NCBI RefSeq assembly: GCF_002116635.1 | Contig: NZ_LQPW01000086.1 | Span: 86,382 to 150,381, forward strand | Direction of reading: 5' to 3' | DNA: 64,000 nucleotides | Source: Mycobacterium szulgai | Lineage (GTDB): Bacteria; Actinomycetota; Actinomycetes; Mycobacteriales; Mycobacteriaceae | Part shown: in pieces, positions 28,324 to 37,870 of the stretch | Numbering within the stretch: position 1 is the stretch's first letter | Layout of the letters: each line of letters starts with the position of its first letter | Position numbers and translations under genes: made by a program | Notes under the pieces: model-generated | Database searches by the model: none | What the model was told of the DNA's origin: nothing | What the model saw: only the letters and a program-made list of their open reading frames with translations

Positions 28324-29252
28324 TCGCCCAGCGTCGAGGCGTAGTAGATGGTGTCGGCCATGGTGACCGAGTCGTTGCTCTGCGGGACCGGATCCAGGCC
28401 GTTCTCGGCGAGCAATTCACTCATAGGCACACCGAATGATCGCCAGCCCAGACCATCCAGATACGCAGCAACGTCGTTGCGCTCACCTTCGAAACCGAGC
28501 TCTTGCCAGTCCAGCTCGAAGCCATGCTCGCGCCATCGTGCGGTGGCCCTGCGCATCATTTCCCGTGCTCGTTCGGTGTCCTGCTGCGGCTGGTTCGGGA
28601 TCGCTTCCACCGCCAGGCGGCTGCCCTTGGCGCTGAGCTTGGTGACGTTGTCCAATAGGCGGTCCTGAGCCTCCGGAGGCAGGTACCCGAATAGACCTTC
28701 AGCGATCCACGCGGCAGGGCGAGCCGGGTCAAAACCGTTGTCGAGCAAGGCTTGTGGCCAATCGTTACGCAGATCGATGGCAACTGTACGCAGCTCGGCC
28801 GTGGGGGCCGCACCCAGACCTTGCAGGGTGGCCGTTTTAAACGCGATCACCTCCGGTTGGTCGATTTCGAACACCGTCATGTCGGCCGGCCACGCCAACC
28901 GGTAGGCGCGGGCATCCAAACCGGAAGCCAGGATCACGGCCTGACGGATTCCGGCCTCGGTCGCGCTGCGGAAGAACGAGTCGAAAAAGCGTGTCCGGGC
29001 GGCCATCGCGTCGGGCATGTGCGCCAGCTTCCAGCTCGACTCGTCGTCGTCGACGTCAGCGGAAAGTAGGTCGCCGTTGACCCAGCGAGTGAAGAAATCG
29101 ACACCGACCGCACGAACCAGCGGTTCGGCGAATTGGTCCGTGATCACCGGCGCGTCGGCCTTGGTCGCGATGGCTCGGGCTGCGGCGACCATGGTCGCGG
29201 TGGCGCCCACGCTGGTTGCTAGATCCCAGGTGTCGTTGTCTGTGCGTGGCAT
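28320..29252 (-). CDS. SAM-dependent methyltransferase of the mycobacterial Rv0726c-type family
   Basis: This 310-residue protein is counted from ATG 29252 ([20 protein letters not shown]). This N-terminus and the [18 protein letters not shown] motif are characteristic of the leucine-carboxyl-methyltransferase-like family that is greatly expanded in mycobacteria. FEIDQPEV and [17 protein letters not shown] complete the SAM site. The substrate is unknown for most members. An upstream frame to 29312 is rejected because the family starts at this Met. It heads a two-gene operon with the smaller methyltransferase. Confidence 0.88.
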   Translation of the reverse strand: MPRTDNDTWDLATSVGATATMVAAARAIATKADAPVITDQFAEPLVRAVGVDFFTRWVNGDLLSADVDDDESSWKLAHMPDAMAARTRFFDSFFRSATEAGIRQAVILASGLDARAYRLAWPADMTVFEIDQPEVIAFKTATLQGLGAAPTAELRTVAIDLRNDWPQALLDNGFDPARPAAWIAEGLFGYLPPEAQDRLLDNVTKLSAKGSRLAVEAIPNQPQQDTERAREMMRRATARWREHGFELDWQELGFEGERNDVAAYLDGLGWRSFGVPMSELLAENGLDPVPQSNDSVTMADTIYYASTLGE

Positions 29253-29380
29253 GCGGGTGCTCCGATGTCGAGTTCGGGAAGTCAGATTGCGGATACTTAG
29301 CCAGTATAACAACTCATCAACGCGGGTTGGCCGCGCAGAGTTCCCGCAGTACTTTTCGCCACATCACCACAGCTAGCCGG

Positions 29381-29662
29381 CTAATGCCGACCGGGACCGC
29401 CCGGTCCGCCAGGCCCGCCCGGTCCACCCGGTCCACCCGGTCCACCCGGCCCACCCGGTCCACCCGGTCCGCCCGGCCCCCCGGGACCGTTTGCCGCCGG
29501 CAGCACGAACACGCATTGATTCAGCTCGGGGCTCCAGGCCCAACCGGGCGCACAATCATCGTCGGCCCGGCTGATCGCCGGGGCGGCCAGCGCGGTCGCC
29601 GGCAGTCCTGTCAACGCAATAGCAAACGCCGCGATGGCGAAACGCCGTAAACCATGGCTCAT
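29381..29662 (-). CDS. Secreted collagen-like Gly-Gly-Pro repeat protein
   Basis: This 93-residue protein starts MSHGLRRFAIAAFAIALTGL, a Sec signal peptide ending ALAAPAIS near residue 30. A short segment DDCAPGWAWSPELNQCVFVL with two cysteines precedes about ten GGP triplets that run almost to the end (GRH). The triplets are encoded by near-perfect 9-bp repeats (plus strand CCACCCGGT), so length is likely to vary between strains. The GPG periodicity resembles collagen, but the Gly-Gly-Pro type lacks the usual X-Y diversity. The start at 29662 was chosen because a longer frame lacks a signal peptide. Function is unknown. Confidence 0.75.
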   Translation of the reverse strand: MSHGLRRFAIAAFAIALTGLPATALAAPAISRADDDCAPGWAWSPELNQCVFVLPAANGPGGPGGPGGPGGPGGPGGPGGPGGPGGPGGPGRH

Positions 29663-29956
29663 TGCAGACCTCACATATCGCCGTCGTGATATCGATTCTC
29701 CTCGGGCGGTGACAAGCTCGCTGCCAATTCGAATTTCCGCCAGCCAAAACGATCGGTTCCTGCCCGCCGTGCCACCAACTTTGCCGGCCGTACCAGCGTT
29801 GCCGCCGTCGCTGCGGCCAGCAATGTTCTCCCTGTCGCGGCGACAACATAGCGAGCTGTGGCCCCATCGTCGGGGGCAGTCCGCCGGGAATCGGACGGCT
29901 GCACCCGCGCGGGCGTCTGGCCGAAATCCTGCTACTACTGATGGAAAGATTTCGTC

Positions 29957-30694
29957 ATGCCCACGAGGTGTTCGGCGATGGTCCGCTGGAAACCGTCGCG
30001 ACGCGCGCCTGCAGGTGCGGCGCGCTTTTTGGCGATCGTGGTCTGCTTGGCGCTTTCCGCATGCAGCACCATTGTCGCCGGCAGCCCCAAAGCGGCGTCG
30101 GGTCACCCGGGATCCGGTGGTCCCATACGGCCATCCCAACTGGAAGACCTGCTGACGCCCTCAGCGTCGTTCTCGGTACTGCCGGACAAACCGCTGGTCG
30201 AGGACGACATGCAGTCCGCGCTGTTCATCGGAGCCGACCCGGCCGGATGCCATGGCGTGGTGGCTTTCGGCCGATTTCCACTGTTTCCGCCGACCTATAC
30301 CGGACGTGAAGCCCGCACCCAGCAGGACCACCAAACCAACCAGCATCAGCTGCTGGAGGTATCGGCTACCTATCCGAGTAGCTTCGACGCCGCGGGTTTT
30401 CTCACCTCGATTCGCAACAGCGTGTCCAGCTGCCAACACCCGGTGACCGCCTGGGGCGACGACGGCCGGAAAATGACGGTGAACCCGGCACCGCTGGCTC
30501 CGAGCCCGCCCGAGGCCGCCCAATGGATGACGAATCTTGCCGGCCAGCGATGGGTTTGCGAATTCGCCGTCATCGCGAAGGCCAATGTGGTCTCGGAGAT
30601 CGTCACCTGTTCTCCGGACCGCTCCATCGATATCACTGCGCTGGTTGCCAAGCGAATCAAGAAGATTGACGAGCTACTCAAGTCCACCGCGTGA
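29957..30694 (+). CDS. PknH-sensor-type lipoprotein
   Basis: This protein of up to 245 residues starts at ATG 29957 (ATG 29978 is an alternative). The signal peptide ends LALSAC, a lipobox. The exported domain resembles the PknH extracellular sensor family found in LppH, LpqQ and similar lipoproteins: PSQLEDLLTPSASF, ALFIGADPAGCHGVV, SCQHPVTAWGDDGR, then WVCEFAVIAKANVVSEIVTC. Four cysteines could form two disulfides. It should display a small-molecule or ion sensing domain without a kinase. It converges on, and overlaps by 21 bp, the VIT-vWA gene. A direct partner kinase is not adjacent. Confidence 0.78.
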   Translation: MPTRCSAMVRWKPSRRAPAGAARFLAIVVCLALSACSTIVAGSPKAASGHPGSGGPIRPSQLEDLLTPSASFSVLPDKPLVEDDMQSALFIGADPAGCHGVVAFGRFPLFPPTYTGREARTQQDHQTNQHQLLEVSATYPSSFDAAGFLTSIRNSVSSCQHPVTAWGDDGRKMTVNPAPLAPSPPEAAQWMTNLAGQRWVCEFAVIAKANVVSEIVTCSPDRSIDITALVAKRIKKIDELLKSTA

Positions 30695-33532
30695 CGCCCG
30701 CGTCGCGTAGCCGCTGCGGCGCAACACCACGACGAGGGCCAGCACGAGAACGGTCAGCACCGGAAGCCAGGGAATCAGGAAGCCGACCGTAAGCAGTGCG
30801 CCGTGGGCGGTGGAAAGCACTGACTGCCAACCATGTTCGAGCGCACCAAGGAAACCGGTGCGCGGGGTCATCGCCGGCTGTGCCGAGATGTTGACGTTGA
30901 TGGTGGCATAGGTGACCTGGTCGCCGAGGGTGGCGCGCTGGGCCCGTAGGGAGTCCAACTCGGCCTGTCGCTGAGTCAGCGAAGACTCCGCGGCGAGCAG
31001 GTCGGCGGTGTTGTCCGCCCGGCTCATCAATTGCAGCAGTCGATTGACCGAGGTCTGTAGCGCCTCAATGCGGGCATCGAGGTCGACGCGCTGCGACGTG
31101 ACGTCGGTGTGGCCGATCGACATCGACCTGACCACCCCGAGTTTCTTCGTCTCGGCCAAGACTCCGTCGAGTTTGTCGGAGGGAATGCGCAAGACGAGAT
31201 CAACCACCGGCGAACCGGATTGCAAAGGAGAACCGGATCGCTCCGACCGGGAGTCCACCCGCCCGCCGGCCTCGCTGGCCGCGGAGACAAGCCGGTCTGC
31301 CACCTGCGCCGGCTCGGTGACCACTAGCTGCAGCGATCCCGTTGTGATGACATCGCGTGCCACGGTGGCCGGAGGGGTCTGGGGCAGCGGTGCTTTCGCA
31401 ATTTCGTCGGTGATTCCTGAGGACGGGGGCGGACTTTCGGAAATACCGCCCTTCGTTTGCGGCAAGCTGGCGTCCGCCGGCTCGGTCAACTTGCCTGCTA
31501 CCGCGCCATCGTGCGTGCCAGCTGGGCCGTCTTTGCTAAGCGACCAGATCCAGCCGCAGCCGACCAACAACGCAGTGGCCAACGCTACGGCAATGACGTT
31601 GCGCAGCTTGACCGTTTTGGCTTCGCGAGGGTGTCCCGGGACCGCATCATGTTTGGTCGGGTAGTGGCCCCATCCGGCCGGTAGTTCGACGGGTTGCAGC
31701 ACGCGGTGCCGCAGTTCGCCCTTGCTGACCACGCGGCTGTCGACGGCCAGATATGCCGTGAATCTGCACAACACACCGAACCGCAACGACGTGTCGACGA
31801 TTCGCTTCGCCAACTCGTCGGTGCCAGCCAATGCGTAGCGGTCCTCGAGATCGCGCAAGTGCATACGCGCCCACTGCACGGTTACCGCCGCCGCGTCGCG
31901 GCGCTGTCCGGCGACGGTGGTCGACCATTCCTCGCCCGCAGGGGTTTTGCCGCGTAGCGTCAGTGAGCCGGTTGCGCCCCCTCGATACCGTCCAGTCAGC
32001 ACCAGCGGGACCTCAGCAAGGAGCTCGGGCAACCGAGGCGGACTTGAGCTGTCGTCGACAATCGCAAGGCCCTCGGCATGAACTGACAGCGAGTGGGCGA
32101 GCGGGGCGCCGATGCGGCGCTGGATACCTGCCATCGCCTCGTCGAGGCGGTCTTCGCTTTCCACCAGCTCACAACGCCCGCCACCGATGCTGGCGAGGCG
32201 GCCTAGGAGTCCGGCATTGACGGCCTGGTCAATGCCGATGGCGTGCAACCGAACCCGGCGCAGGTCGCTGGACAATCCGCGCAGCAGCTGGTCTTCGTTG
32301 CCGACCTGCCCGTCGGTGACGATCACGATGACGGCGTCGCGGCCCTCTCCCCCGGTCAATAGGTCGAGCGCCCGCCGCAACGGTGAGAACAGCTCGGTGT
32401 CGCCGTGTGCTTCGACGCGGGCGAGGTATTCGACAGCGCGGTACCGGTTGCGGTCGCTGGCCTCGACCAACCCGTCGGGTAAACCGACGGGACGTTCGAT
32501 CCGGTCATCGAACGTCAGCACCGCGAATCGGTCTTCGCCGCTGAGGGTGTCGACGATGCGCGCCGCTGCGCGCCGCGCTGCCAACATCTTCCAGCCGTCC
32601 ATGCTGCTCGAGCTGTCCAGCAGCAGCACTACGTCCCGGGGGCGCGGCGGGGTGGTTGAGACCGGCGGCAGCACGGTGAGCTGATAGGTTCCCTCGGCGC
32701 CGTGCGCGTCGGGAACCAGGACGAGTGAGTCAGTGAGCCCGTCGGCGCCGTAGTCCAGTCGCAACACAAAATCCCGGTCGGCACGCTGGCCGTGCTGTAC
32801 TCGGATGCGGCCGTCGTCGGTGTGCACCGTGGGCAGGTTCGACCGCACCTCCGAGAGGGTGAGACCGGCAGGGTCGATACCCACGTCGATGGTCAGTGGA
32901 ACCGGGTGCTTGAAACCGGGTAGCAGCAGCGGAGGGGTGATGCGCGACGCGTCGGGAACCGCTTCGGTGTCGTCGGCATAGCCGTCGCCGACCGGGGCGC
33001 CCGGCAGCGGGCTGCCCGGGATGTACCGCGGCGCAACTACAAGCGGGAAACGGAATGTCGCCTGGCCATCCGCGTAGGCCAGCGGGGTGACGAGTGTTAC
33101 TGCAATACTTACCTTTTCGCCGGGCAAGATGTTGCCGACCCGCATGGTGAATACGTCGGGCCGGTCCTCCTCTGCGATGGATACGTGGCGGCCCGAGTCG
33201 TTCGCCTCGTCGTAGGCATGGCGTGCTGCCTCTCGCTCCTGCAGTTCTGCCTCGACGGCGCCAGCGCCGACGGTAATTCGCATACCGGTGACTGCGCTGC
33301 CATCTGGCAGCGGGAACACGTAACTGGCTTCCAGGGGTACGTCAAAGCCATTGACGAAGTCCTGCGTCAGTTCGGCGTCACTTATCAGCCCAATGATGTT
33401 CGCGCGCAGATGAATACGGTCCAGCGGAAGATTTCCCCGCTCGGTACGCAGCGTACCCAGCGCCGCCCCGTCGTCGGCGGCGGTTATGCGACTCGTCTCC
33501 TCGTCGGTCATCGACGTGATGCGGACGGTCAT
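30674..33532 (-). CDS. VIT-vWA-DUF4349 fusion membrane protein
   Basis: This 952-residue protein combines modules usually found apart. Residues 20-150 form a VIT domain (DFVNGFDVPLEASYVFPLPD). A vWA domain covers about 295-470, with the metal-binding MIDAS motif DSSSSMDG near 305 and TDGQVGNE later. A hydrophobic helix at about 645-665 contains LLVGCG, which looks like the lipobox of a stand-alone DUF4349 lipoprotein. From about 720 comes a DUF4349 domain with VITTGSLQLVV and the coiled coil ESSLTQRQAELDSLRAQRA. A C-terminal membrane helix (near 914-935) precedes a basic tail. The first half may be cytoplasmic and the second exported. It is translationally coupled (ATGA) to the MerR gene. Confidence 0.85.
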   Translation of the reverse strand: MTVRITSMTDEETSRITAADDGAALGTLRTERGNLPLDRIHLRANIIGLISDAELTQDFVNGFDVPLEASYVFPLPDGSAVTGMRITVGAGAVEAELQEREAARHAYDEANDSGRHVSIAEEDRPDVFTMRVGNILPGEKVSIAVTLVTPLAYADGQATFRFPLVVAPRYIPGSPLPGAPVGDGYADDTEAVPDASRITPPLLLPGFKHPVPLTIDVGIDPAGLTLSEVRSNLPTVHTDDGRIRVQHGQRADRDFVLRLDYGADGLTDSLVLVPDAHGAEGTYQLTVLPPVSTTPPRPRDVVLLLDSSSSMDGWKMLAARRAAARIVDTLSGEDRFAVLTFDDRIERPVGLPDGLVEASDRNRYRAVEYLARVEAHGDTELFSPLRRALDLLTGGEGRDAVIVIVTDGQVGNEDQLLRGLSSDLRRVRLHAIGIDQAVNAGLLGRLASIGGGRCELVESEDRLDEAMAGIQRRIGAPLAHSLSVHAEGLAIVDDSSSPPRLPELLAEVPLVLTGRYRGGATGSLTLRGKTPAGEEWSTTVAGQRRDAAAVTVQWARMHLRDLEDRYALAGTDELAKRIVDTSLRFGVLCRFTAYLAVDSRVVSKGELRHRVLQPVELPAGWGHYPTKHDAVPGHPREAKTVKLRNVIAVALATALLVGCGWIWSLSKDGPAGTHDGAVAGKLTEPADASLPQTKGGISESPPPSSGITDEIAKAPLPQTPPATVARDVITTGSLQLVVTEPAQVADRLVSAASEAGGRVDSRSERSGSPLQSGSPVVDLVLRIPSDKLDGVLAETKKLGVVRSMSIGHTDVTSQRVDLDARIEALQTSVNRLLQLMSRADNTADLLAAESSLTQRQAELDSLRAQRATLGDQVTYATINVNISAQPAMTPRTGFLGALEHGWQSVLSTAHGALLTVGFLIPWLPVLTVLVLALVVVLRRSGYATRASRGGLE

Positions 33533-34155
33533 GGTTGGCTCCGTTCGTCGGGAGATAGCAGGCCGCGTTCGGCCATCAGTGCGAGTAATGGCCGGGCGGC
33601 CGCGTGGATCGCGTCGATGTCGTCTTCGTTTGGGCGAGCAGGCAGTAAAAGCAGTGCGCCGCCGGGCAGGTTCACGGCGGCCAGCGTCGTGACAGTGTCA
33701 GCTCCGTGGCCGTTGATTGCCGCAGCGGCGGGCGGTTCGGCCCAGAAACGGCTGCGGCCGCCGGGACGCCCCTTGCTGGGCGCCGGCTGCGAGGTGTCGA
33801 CCGACAGCGGGGCTTCGGCCGGCGCGGCGGTGAGGAGTTCTTCCGGAACGGCGGCGACGCGACGCAGTGTTTTGTCCGTCGCCCCGGCCAGTTCGGCTTG
33901 GATCTCGGCAAGCGAGCGGCCCTCGGCCTGACGGCGTTTGACGGCGATGATCTGCAGCAGTTGACGCGTTCCGTAGAGCGCCGTGCGCCCCTGCATGGTG
34001 GGCCGGTCGACGAGTCCGGTGGTCGTGTACCAGCGCACGACCCGCCGATTGGGCAGTTCCCGCACTCGCCCGTTGGGCGCACCCGGGTACGCGGGATCGG
34101 CCAGCGCGACGGCTACACGTCGTACCAGCTCGTCCAGCGTCCACGACTCCGCCAC
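33529..34155 (-). CDS. MerR-family transcriptional regulator
   Basis: This 208-residue protein is counted from GTG 34155. The N-terminal winged helix has ELPNRRVVRWYTTTGLVDRP and RTALYGTRQLLQIIAVKRRQ, typical of MerR recognition and wing. The middle is low-complexity and the C-terminus is VNLPGGALLLLPARPNEDDI. No metal-binding cysteines are present, so a ligand other than Hg or Cu is expected. The stop overlaps the start of the VIT-vWA gene, tying the regulator to that membrane protein. The promoter at 34163-34192 has an 18-base spacer and palindromes, and its position implies a leaderless mRNA. Confidence 0.8.
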   Translation of the reverse strand: MAESWTLDELVRRVAVALADPAYPGAPNGRVRELPNRRVVRWYTTTGLVDRPTMQGRTALYGTRQLLQIIAVKRRQAEGRSLAEIQAELAGATDKTLRRVAAVPEELLTAAPAEAPLSVDTSQPAPSKGRPGGRSRFWAEPPAAAAINGHGADTVTTLAAVNLPGGALLLLPARPNEDDIDAIHAAARPLLALMAERGLLSPDERSQP

Positions 34156-34162
34156 GGTTTCG

Positions 34163-34192
34163 ATAGTGACACTGTAACCATGACACTGTCAA
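34163..34192 (-). promoter_or_regulatory. MerR promoter with tandem palindromic operators
   Basis: On the minus strand, TTGACA (34192-34187), an 18-base spacer and CACTAT (34168-34163) precede the GTG start by only seven bases, predicting a leaderless transcript. The spacer region holds the perfect palindrome TGACACTGTCA (34181-34191) and a near copy TGACACTGTAA (34167-34177), 14 bp apart. A long spacer with an internal palindrome is the classic MerR operator layout, so autoregulation is likely. Confidence 0.6.
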
Positions 34193-34377
34193 TATCATCT
34201 GGAGGTGCCGGCGCCTCATCGATTTCAGCACCCGAAGATGAGTGCGCCGTGGCGCCTTTAGTCGGCTTGTTCGGGTTCAGCAATGCTGCCGGTGCTCTCA
34301 CCGGCAAGGCTGCGGGGGCTGAACTCGTCCACCATCAGTTCGCCGATAACGCTGACGCCAAATCCGCGGAGCAGTAA
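34180..34377 (+). CDS. Possible small protein divergent from MerR
   Basis: This 65-codon frame starts with ATG 34180, which lies inside the palindromic MerR operator. It reads MTLSISSGGAGASSISAPED, then VAPLVGLFGFSNAAGALTGK and NADAKSAEQ. The Gly/Ala-rich composition and amphipathic stretch could be a small peptide, but there is no ribosome-binding site and no recognised family. From 34378 to 34585 the sequence is AT-rich and holds no other gene I can support. Confidence 0.35.
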   Translation: MTLSISSGGAGASSISAPEDECAVAPLVGLFGFSNAAGALTGKAAGAELVHHQFADNADAKSAEQ

Positions 34378-34585
34378 CACGATTGGACGAAGCTACGACC
34401 GGCGCGCCAGGGGTTGGTCAGATCGCCAGTATGAATTCAATTTGCACCGACTTTGAGAATTCTATGGCAATTCGGTAATAAGGCCGTGATATATGCGTGA
34501 TACGACCGTGATCAGCGGTAATTATTGGCCCGTTACGTATTTGTTATCGGTTCGTTATTAATAGGTCGCGAAGGAAGGGGTCGGT

Positions 34586-36940
34586 ATGTCGTATGTGGTG
34601 GCAGCACCTGAGGCGCTGGTGGCGGGGGCGACGGATATCTCCGGGATCGGTTCCGCACTGAGGGCGGCCACCGCGGCTGCGGCGGTTCCGACAACGGGAA
34701 TCGCGGTAGCGGCAGCCGACGAGGTGTCGGCGTCGATCGCGACGTTGTTTGGCCAATATGGTCAAGAATTTCAAGCTTTGAGCGCCCAGGCGGCTGCGTT
34801 CCACTCCCGATTTGTCCAGGCCTTGACCTCTGGTGCAGGTTTGTATGAGATCGCCGAGGCGGTCAATGCGTCGCCGTTGCAAAGTCTCGCGCGGCTCTTC
34901 GGCGCCGGTGGCACCGGCGCCACTGGCACCTCGCGGGCCACCCAGACCACCACGGAAAAGGCGACGAGTACCGCGGGTAGCAGTAATCCTGCCAACCCAA
35001 CTGCGGCGAGCACGACAACTATTGCGTCGGCCAGTGATGTGAAGCCCGCCGCCGGCACCGGCGCTGCCAGCGCAGCGACGGTTGGCTCGAGCACCGCCAA
35101 CGCCTCGAACATCGCGGGTAATACCAGCTCCACCAACACAACTGCGGCCGCGGCAAGTACTTCCGGACCGTCTGCTTCAGGGACGTCTGCTTCAGGGACG
35201 TCTGCTTCAGGGACGTCTGCGACTTCCACGACATCTGGTGCTGGGACGTCCGCCTCGACACTCAGTGCGGCAACGTCTGCCGCCACAACCGCTGCCACGG
35301 CGGGCACCGGGAGCACGGGCGCGACGGCGACGTACTCGACTTCGTCGCAGTGGAACAACGGGTTCGTCGCTAACTACAAGATCACCAACACGGGCACCAC
35401 TGCGCTGACCAACTGGCAGCTCCAATTTGATTTGCCCGCAAACGAATCCGTCACGAATCTGTGGAACGGTCAGGTGCACCAGTCCGGTACGCAGTACACC
35501 GTGACTCCCGAAAGTTACAACAGCACGATCGCGCCGGGGGACTCGGTCACTGTTGGGTTCCAAGCCTCGCAGAACGGAACCTATTCAGCGCCAACACATG
35601 TGCTGGTGAACGGACAGCCTGTCGGTGGTGACACCGGCGGCACTGGCACAGCCACTGGAGGCGGGACGGGTACCGGCACCGGGACAGGGACAGGGACAGG
35701 CACAGGCACCGGCACAGGCACCGGCACCGGAACCGGCACAGGAACCGGCACAGGCACCGGCACAGGAACCGGCACAGGCACCGGCACAGGCACCGGCACA
35801 GGAACCGGCACCGGCACCGGGACCGGGACCGGGACCAGCAGCGGCTCCGGCCTCACGGCGACGTACACGCCACGGTCGCAATGGGATAGCGGCTTCGTTG
35901 CCGATTACACGATCACCAACACGGGCACGACACCGGTCAACAACTGGCAGATGCAATTCGATTTGCCCGCAAACGAATCCATCACCAATGCGTGGAGTTC
36001 CCATCTTGCCCATTCAGGCACGCAGTACACCTTGACTCCCGAGAGCTATAACAACACGATCGCACCTGGAAGCTCGATCACCATTGGTTTCCAGGCCGCG
36101 CAGACCGGTGCCTACTCGGCGCCGACGAACCTGCTGCTGAACGGCCAACCCCTCACCGGCGGCGGCACGGGCACCGGAACCGGAACGGGCGCGGGCACGG
36201 GCACGGGCACGGGCACGGGCACAGGCACCGGAACGGGCACGGGCACCGGCACCGGCACCGGCGGGACGCTGATTACGTCCCAGTACGGGACGACGACGAT
36301 CGGCAACGCTTACGTGGTTCAGAACAACGCGTGGAATAACCCCGGCGGACAGTCGATTACCGTCACTGCGACCGGGTTTACCATCACTACTGAAAACGGG
36401 TCAGCACCGACTAACGGTGCTCCGCTGGGATACCCGTCGATCTACGACGGCGTGCACTACGGCACGGCGTCGCCGGGGACCAATCTGCCGATTCAGCTGG
36501 GCCAGATCCAAAACGCCACTAGCAGCATCAGTTACACCTACCCCACCAGCGGCATCTATGACGCCTCCTACGACATCTGGATGAACCCCACACCCATCAC
36601 CACTGGGGTCAACCAGCAGGAGCTGATGATCTGGTTCAACCACACCGGACCCATCCAGCCGGTCGGCTCGGTGGTCGGCAACGCCACCATTGACGGGCAG
36701 AACTTCACAATCTGGAAGGGCAGCAACGGCCAGAACAACGTCGTCTCCTATGTCTCGGACACACCGATCACGACATGGAACAACTTCGACGTGATGGGGT
36801 TCATCGACCATACGGAAACCATTGAGCCGGTGACTGATTCGTGGTACTTGACCAGCATCCAAGCCGGCTTCGAGCCGTGGAGCGGCAGCGTGGGCGCGGG
36901 GGTCAATTCGTTCTCCACGAGCGTCAATGGCGTCAGCTAG
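34586..36940 (+). CDS. PE-CBM2-CBM2-GH12 cellulase-like surface protein
   Basis: This 784-residue protein starts ATG 34586 with GAAGGAAGGGG upstream. Residues 1 to about 105 are a PE domain ([20 protein letters not shown]) ending in YEIAE, a YxxxE ESX signal. A Ser/Thr/Ala linker follows, with three GTSAS repeats. CBM2 modules lie at about 250-348 and 421-521 ([36 protein letters not shown]), separated by a Thr-Gly run. A second Thr-Gly linker leads to a GH12 endoglucanase domain from about 561. The nucleophile Glu679 is in QQELMIW and the acid/base Glu763 in QAGFEPW. It looks like the intact form of M. tuberculosis PE10-celA2a-celA2b. It probably binds and hydrolyses beta-1,4-glucan outside the cell. 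Confidence 0.92.
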   Translation: MSYVVAAPEALVAGATDISGIGSALRAATAAAAVPTTGIAVAAADEVSASIATLFGQYGQEFQALSAQAAAFHSRFVQALTSGAGLYEIAEAVNASPLQSLARLFGAGGTGATGTSRATQTTTEKATSTAGSSNPANPTAASTTTIASASDVKPAAGTGAASAATVGSSTANASNIAGNTSSTNTTAAAASTSGPSASGTSASGTSASGTSATSTTSGAGTSASTLSAATSAATTAATAGTGSTGATATYSTSSQWNNGFVANYKITNTGTTALTNWQLQFDLPANESVTNLWNGQVHQSGTQYTVTPESYNSTIAPGDSVTVGFQASQNGTYSAPTHVLVNGQPVGGDTGGTGTATGGGTGTGTGTGTGTGTGTGTGTGTGTGTGTGTGTGTGTGTGTGTGTGTGTGTGTGTGTGTSSGSGLTATYTPRSQWDSGFVADYTITNTGTTPVNNWQMQFDLPANESITNAWSSHLAHSGTQYTLTPESYNNTIAPGSSITIGFQAAQTGAYSAPTNLLLNGQPLTGGGTGTGTGTGAGTGTGTGTGTGTGTGTGTGTGTGGTLITSQYGTTTIGNAYVVQNNAWNNPGGQSITVTATGFTITTENGSAPTNGAPLGYPSIYDGVHYGTASPGTNLPIQLGQIQNATSSISYTYPTSGIYDASYDIWMNPTPITTGVNQQELMIWFNHTGPIQPVGSVVGNATIDGQNFTIWKGSNGQNNVVSYVSDTPITTWNNFDVMGFIDHTETIEPVTDSWYLTSIQAGFEPWSGSVGAGVNSFSTSVNGVS
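35168..35222 (+). repeat. 15-bp tandem repeat encoding GTSAS
   Basis: About three and a half copies of a 15-bp unit (GGGACGTCTGCTTCA) are near-identical within the Ser/Thr linker of the PE-cellulase. Copy number probably varies. Confidence 0.8.
35660..35835 (+). repeat. Thr-Gly dipeptide repeat
   Basis: About 30 in-frame ACC/ACA-GGC/GGA/GGG codon pairs encode a Thr-Gly linker between the two CBM2 domains. A shorter run of the same kind lies at 36165-36265. The six-base periodicity keeps any length change in frame, so it is a likely variable-length spacer. Confidence 0.85.
36165..36265 (+). repeat. Second Thr-Gly dipeptide repeat
   Basis: A Thr-Gly linker encoded by six-base units separates the second CBM2 domain from the GH12 domain. 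It starts and ends in frame. Confidence 0.8.
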
Positions 36941-37649
36941 GGCCGACTCCCGGGCAGCGGGAAGTCGGCGAGCTTGGCGCCGAGTTCCCGGCCCACGTCC
37001 TCGAGTCCCGCGATGATCGGATAGCCGTAATCAGTTGTCGGCAAAGCACTTCCGATCTCGGGCGAGTTGGCTATGGCGTTGGCGATGAACGGTGCATACG
37101 GGCGGATGGCGGGAGGCAGACTGTCGACGCTCGCGGTGCCGCCGGTGTCGCCACGCGTCCCGTTGATCCCAAGCACCCCGGGCGCCCCAAGCGCCCCCGA
37201 TGCTGCGGTCTGAGGATTGGGAAGACCGAATTGTCCGTTGACGCCGCCCTGTCCACCTTGTGCACCGGACCCAAAGCCGCCGCCGCCTGCGGCGCCGCCG
37301 ATGCCGGAATGGCCCGATAGCCCGCTGTTGCCGCCGGCGCCGGCGCCGCCATTACCGCCGCCGCCGGCACCACCGTTGCCGCCGTGGCCAACCGTGCCGA
37401 GGGACCAGCCGGCGAACCGGGGGTGCCGATACCTCCGTTGCCACCGGCACCGCCCGAAGCGCCGGCACCGCCGTTGCCGCCGTGGCCACCGCTGCCGCCC
37501 GCTCCCCCGTTGCCGCCGTTACCGACGAGCACTCCGCCGTTGCCGCCGCGACCCCCGGCACCACCGGCATTGCCGATCTCGCCGTTGCCGCCGACGGCTC
37601 CGGTGCCGCCGTTGCCGCCGTTTGAATCCTTCTGGAATGTCCTGGCCAC
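36937..37649 (-). pseudogene. PGRS fragment without a PE domain, frameshifted
   Basis: On the minus strand a GTG-started frame (MARTFQKDSNGGNGG) runs through PGRS triplets. Near 37,410 the PGRS pattern moves to another frame, in the stretch encoding GTPGSPAG. The second frame continues [12 protein letters not shown] and ends in a unique tail (LPPAIRPYAPFIANAIANSP ... FPLPGSRP). One base change around the run of C at that position would restore one frame. No PE domain or other start lies upstream, so it is a truncated relic. It converges on the PE-cellulase stop with a few bases of overlap. A sequencing error at the C run is possible. Confidence 0.6.
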
Positions 37650-37731
37650 TCGGCTAAGCGCCCGCGTGTGCGGTTACTATCGCCATCGAAAATTCTTGTG
37701 CACGAAACTCTTTCGAAACCTGGGCACCGAC

Positions 37732-37753
37732 GGCCGGCCCATCGCGGCCGGCC
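37732..37753. terminator. GGCCGGCC hairpin
   Basis: GGCCGGCC at 37732-37739 pairs with an identical copy at 37746-37753 across a six-base loop, giving an eight-bp GC stem. It lies between the PGRS fragment and the lipoprotein gene. No U-tract follows, so it may be a hairpin without terminator function. Confidence 0.3.
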
Positions 37754-37870
37754 CGTAACCGGCGCAAGAATCGCGCAAGGTCTACAGCACATCCTCTACC
37801 TGTGCGGGCGACGCGGCCCACACCAAATCTCGCCACCGCAACGGCAACATGTTCGTAGAGGGACACCGCA

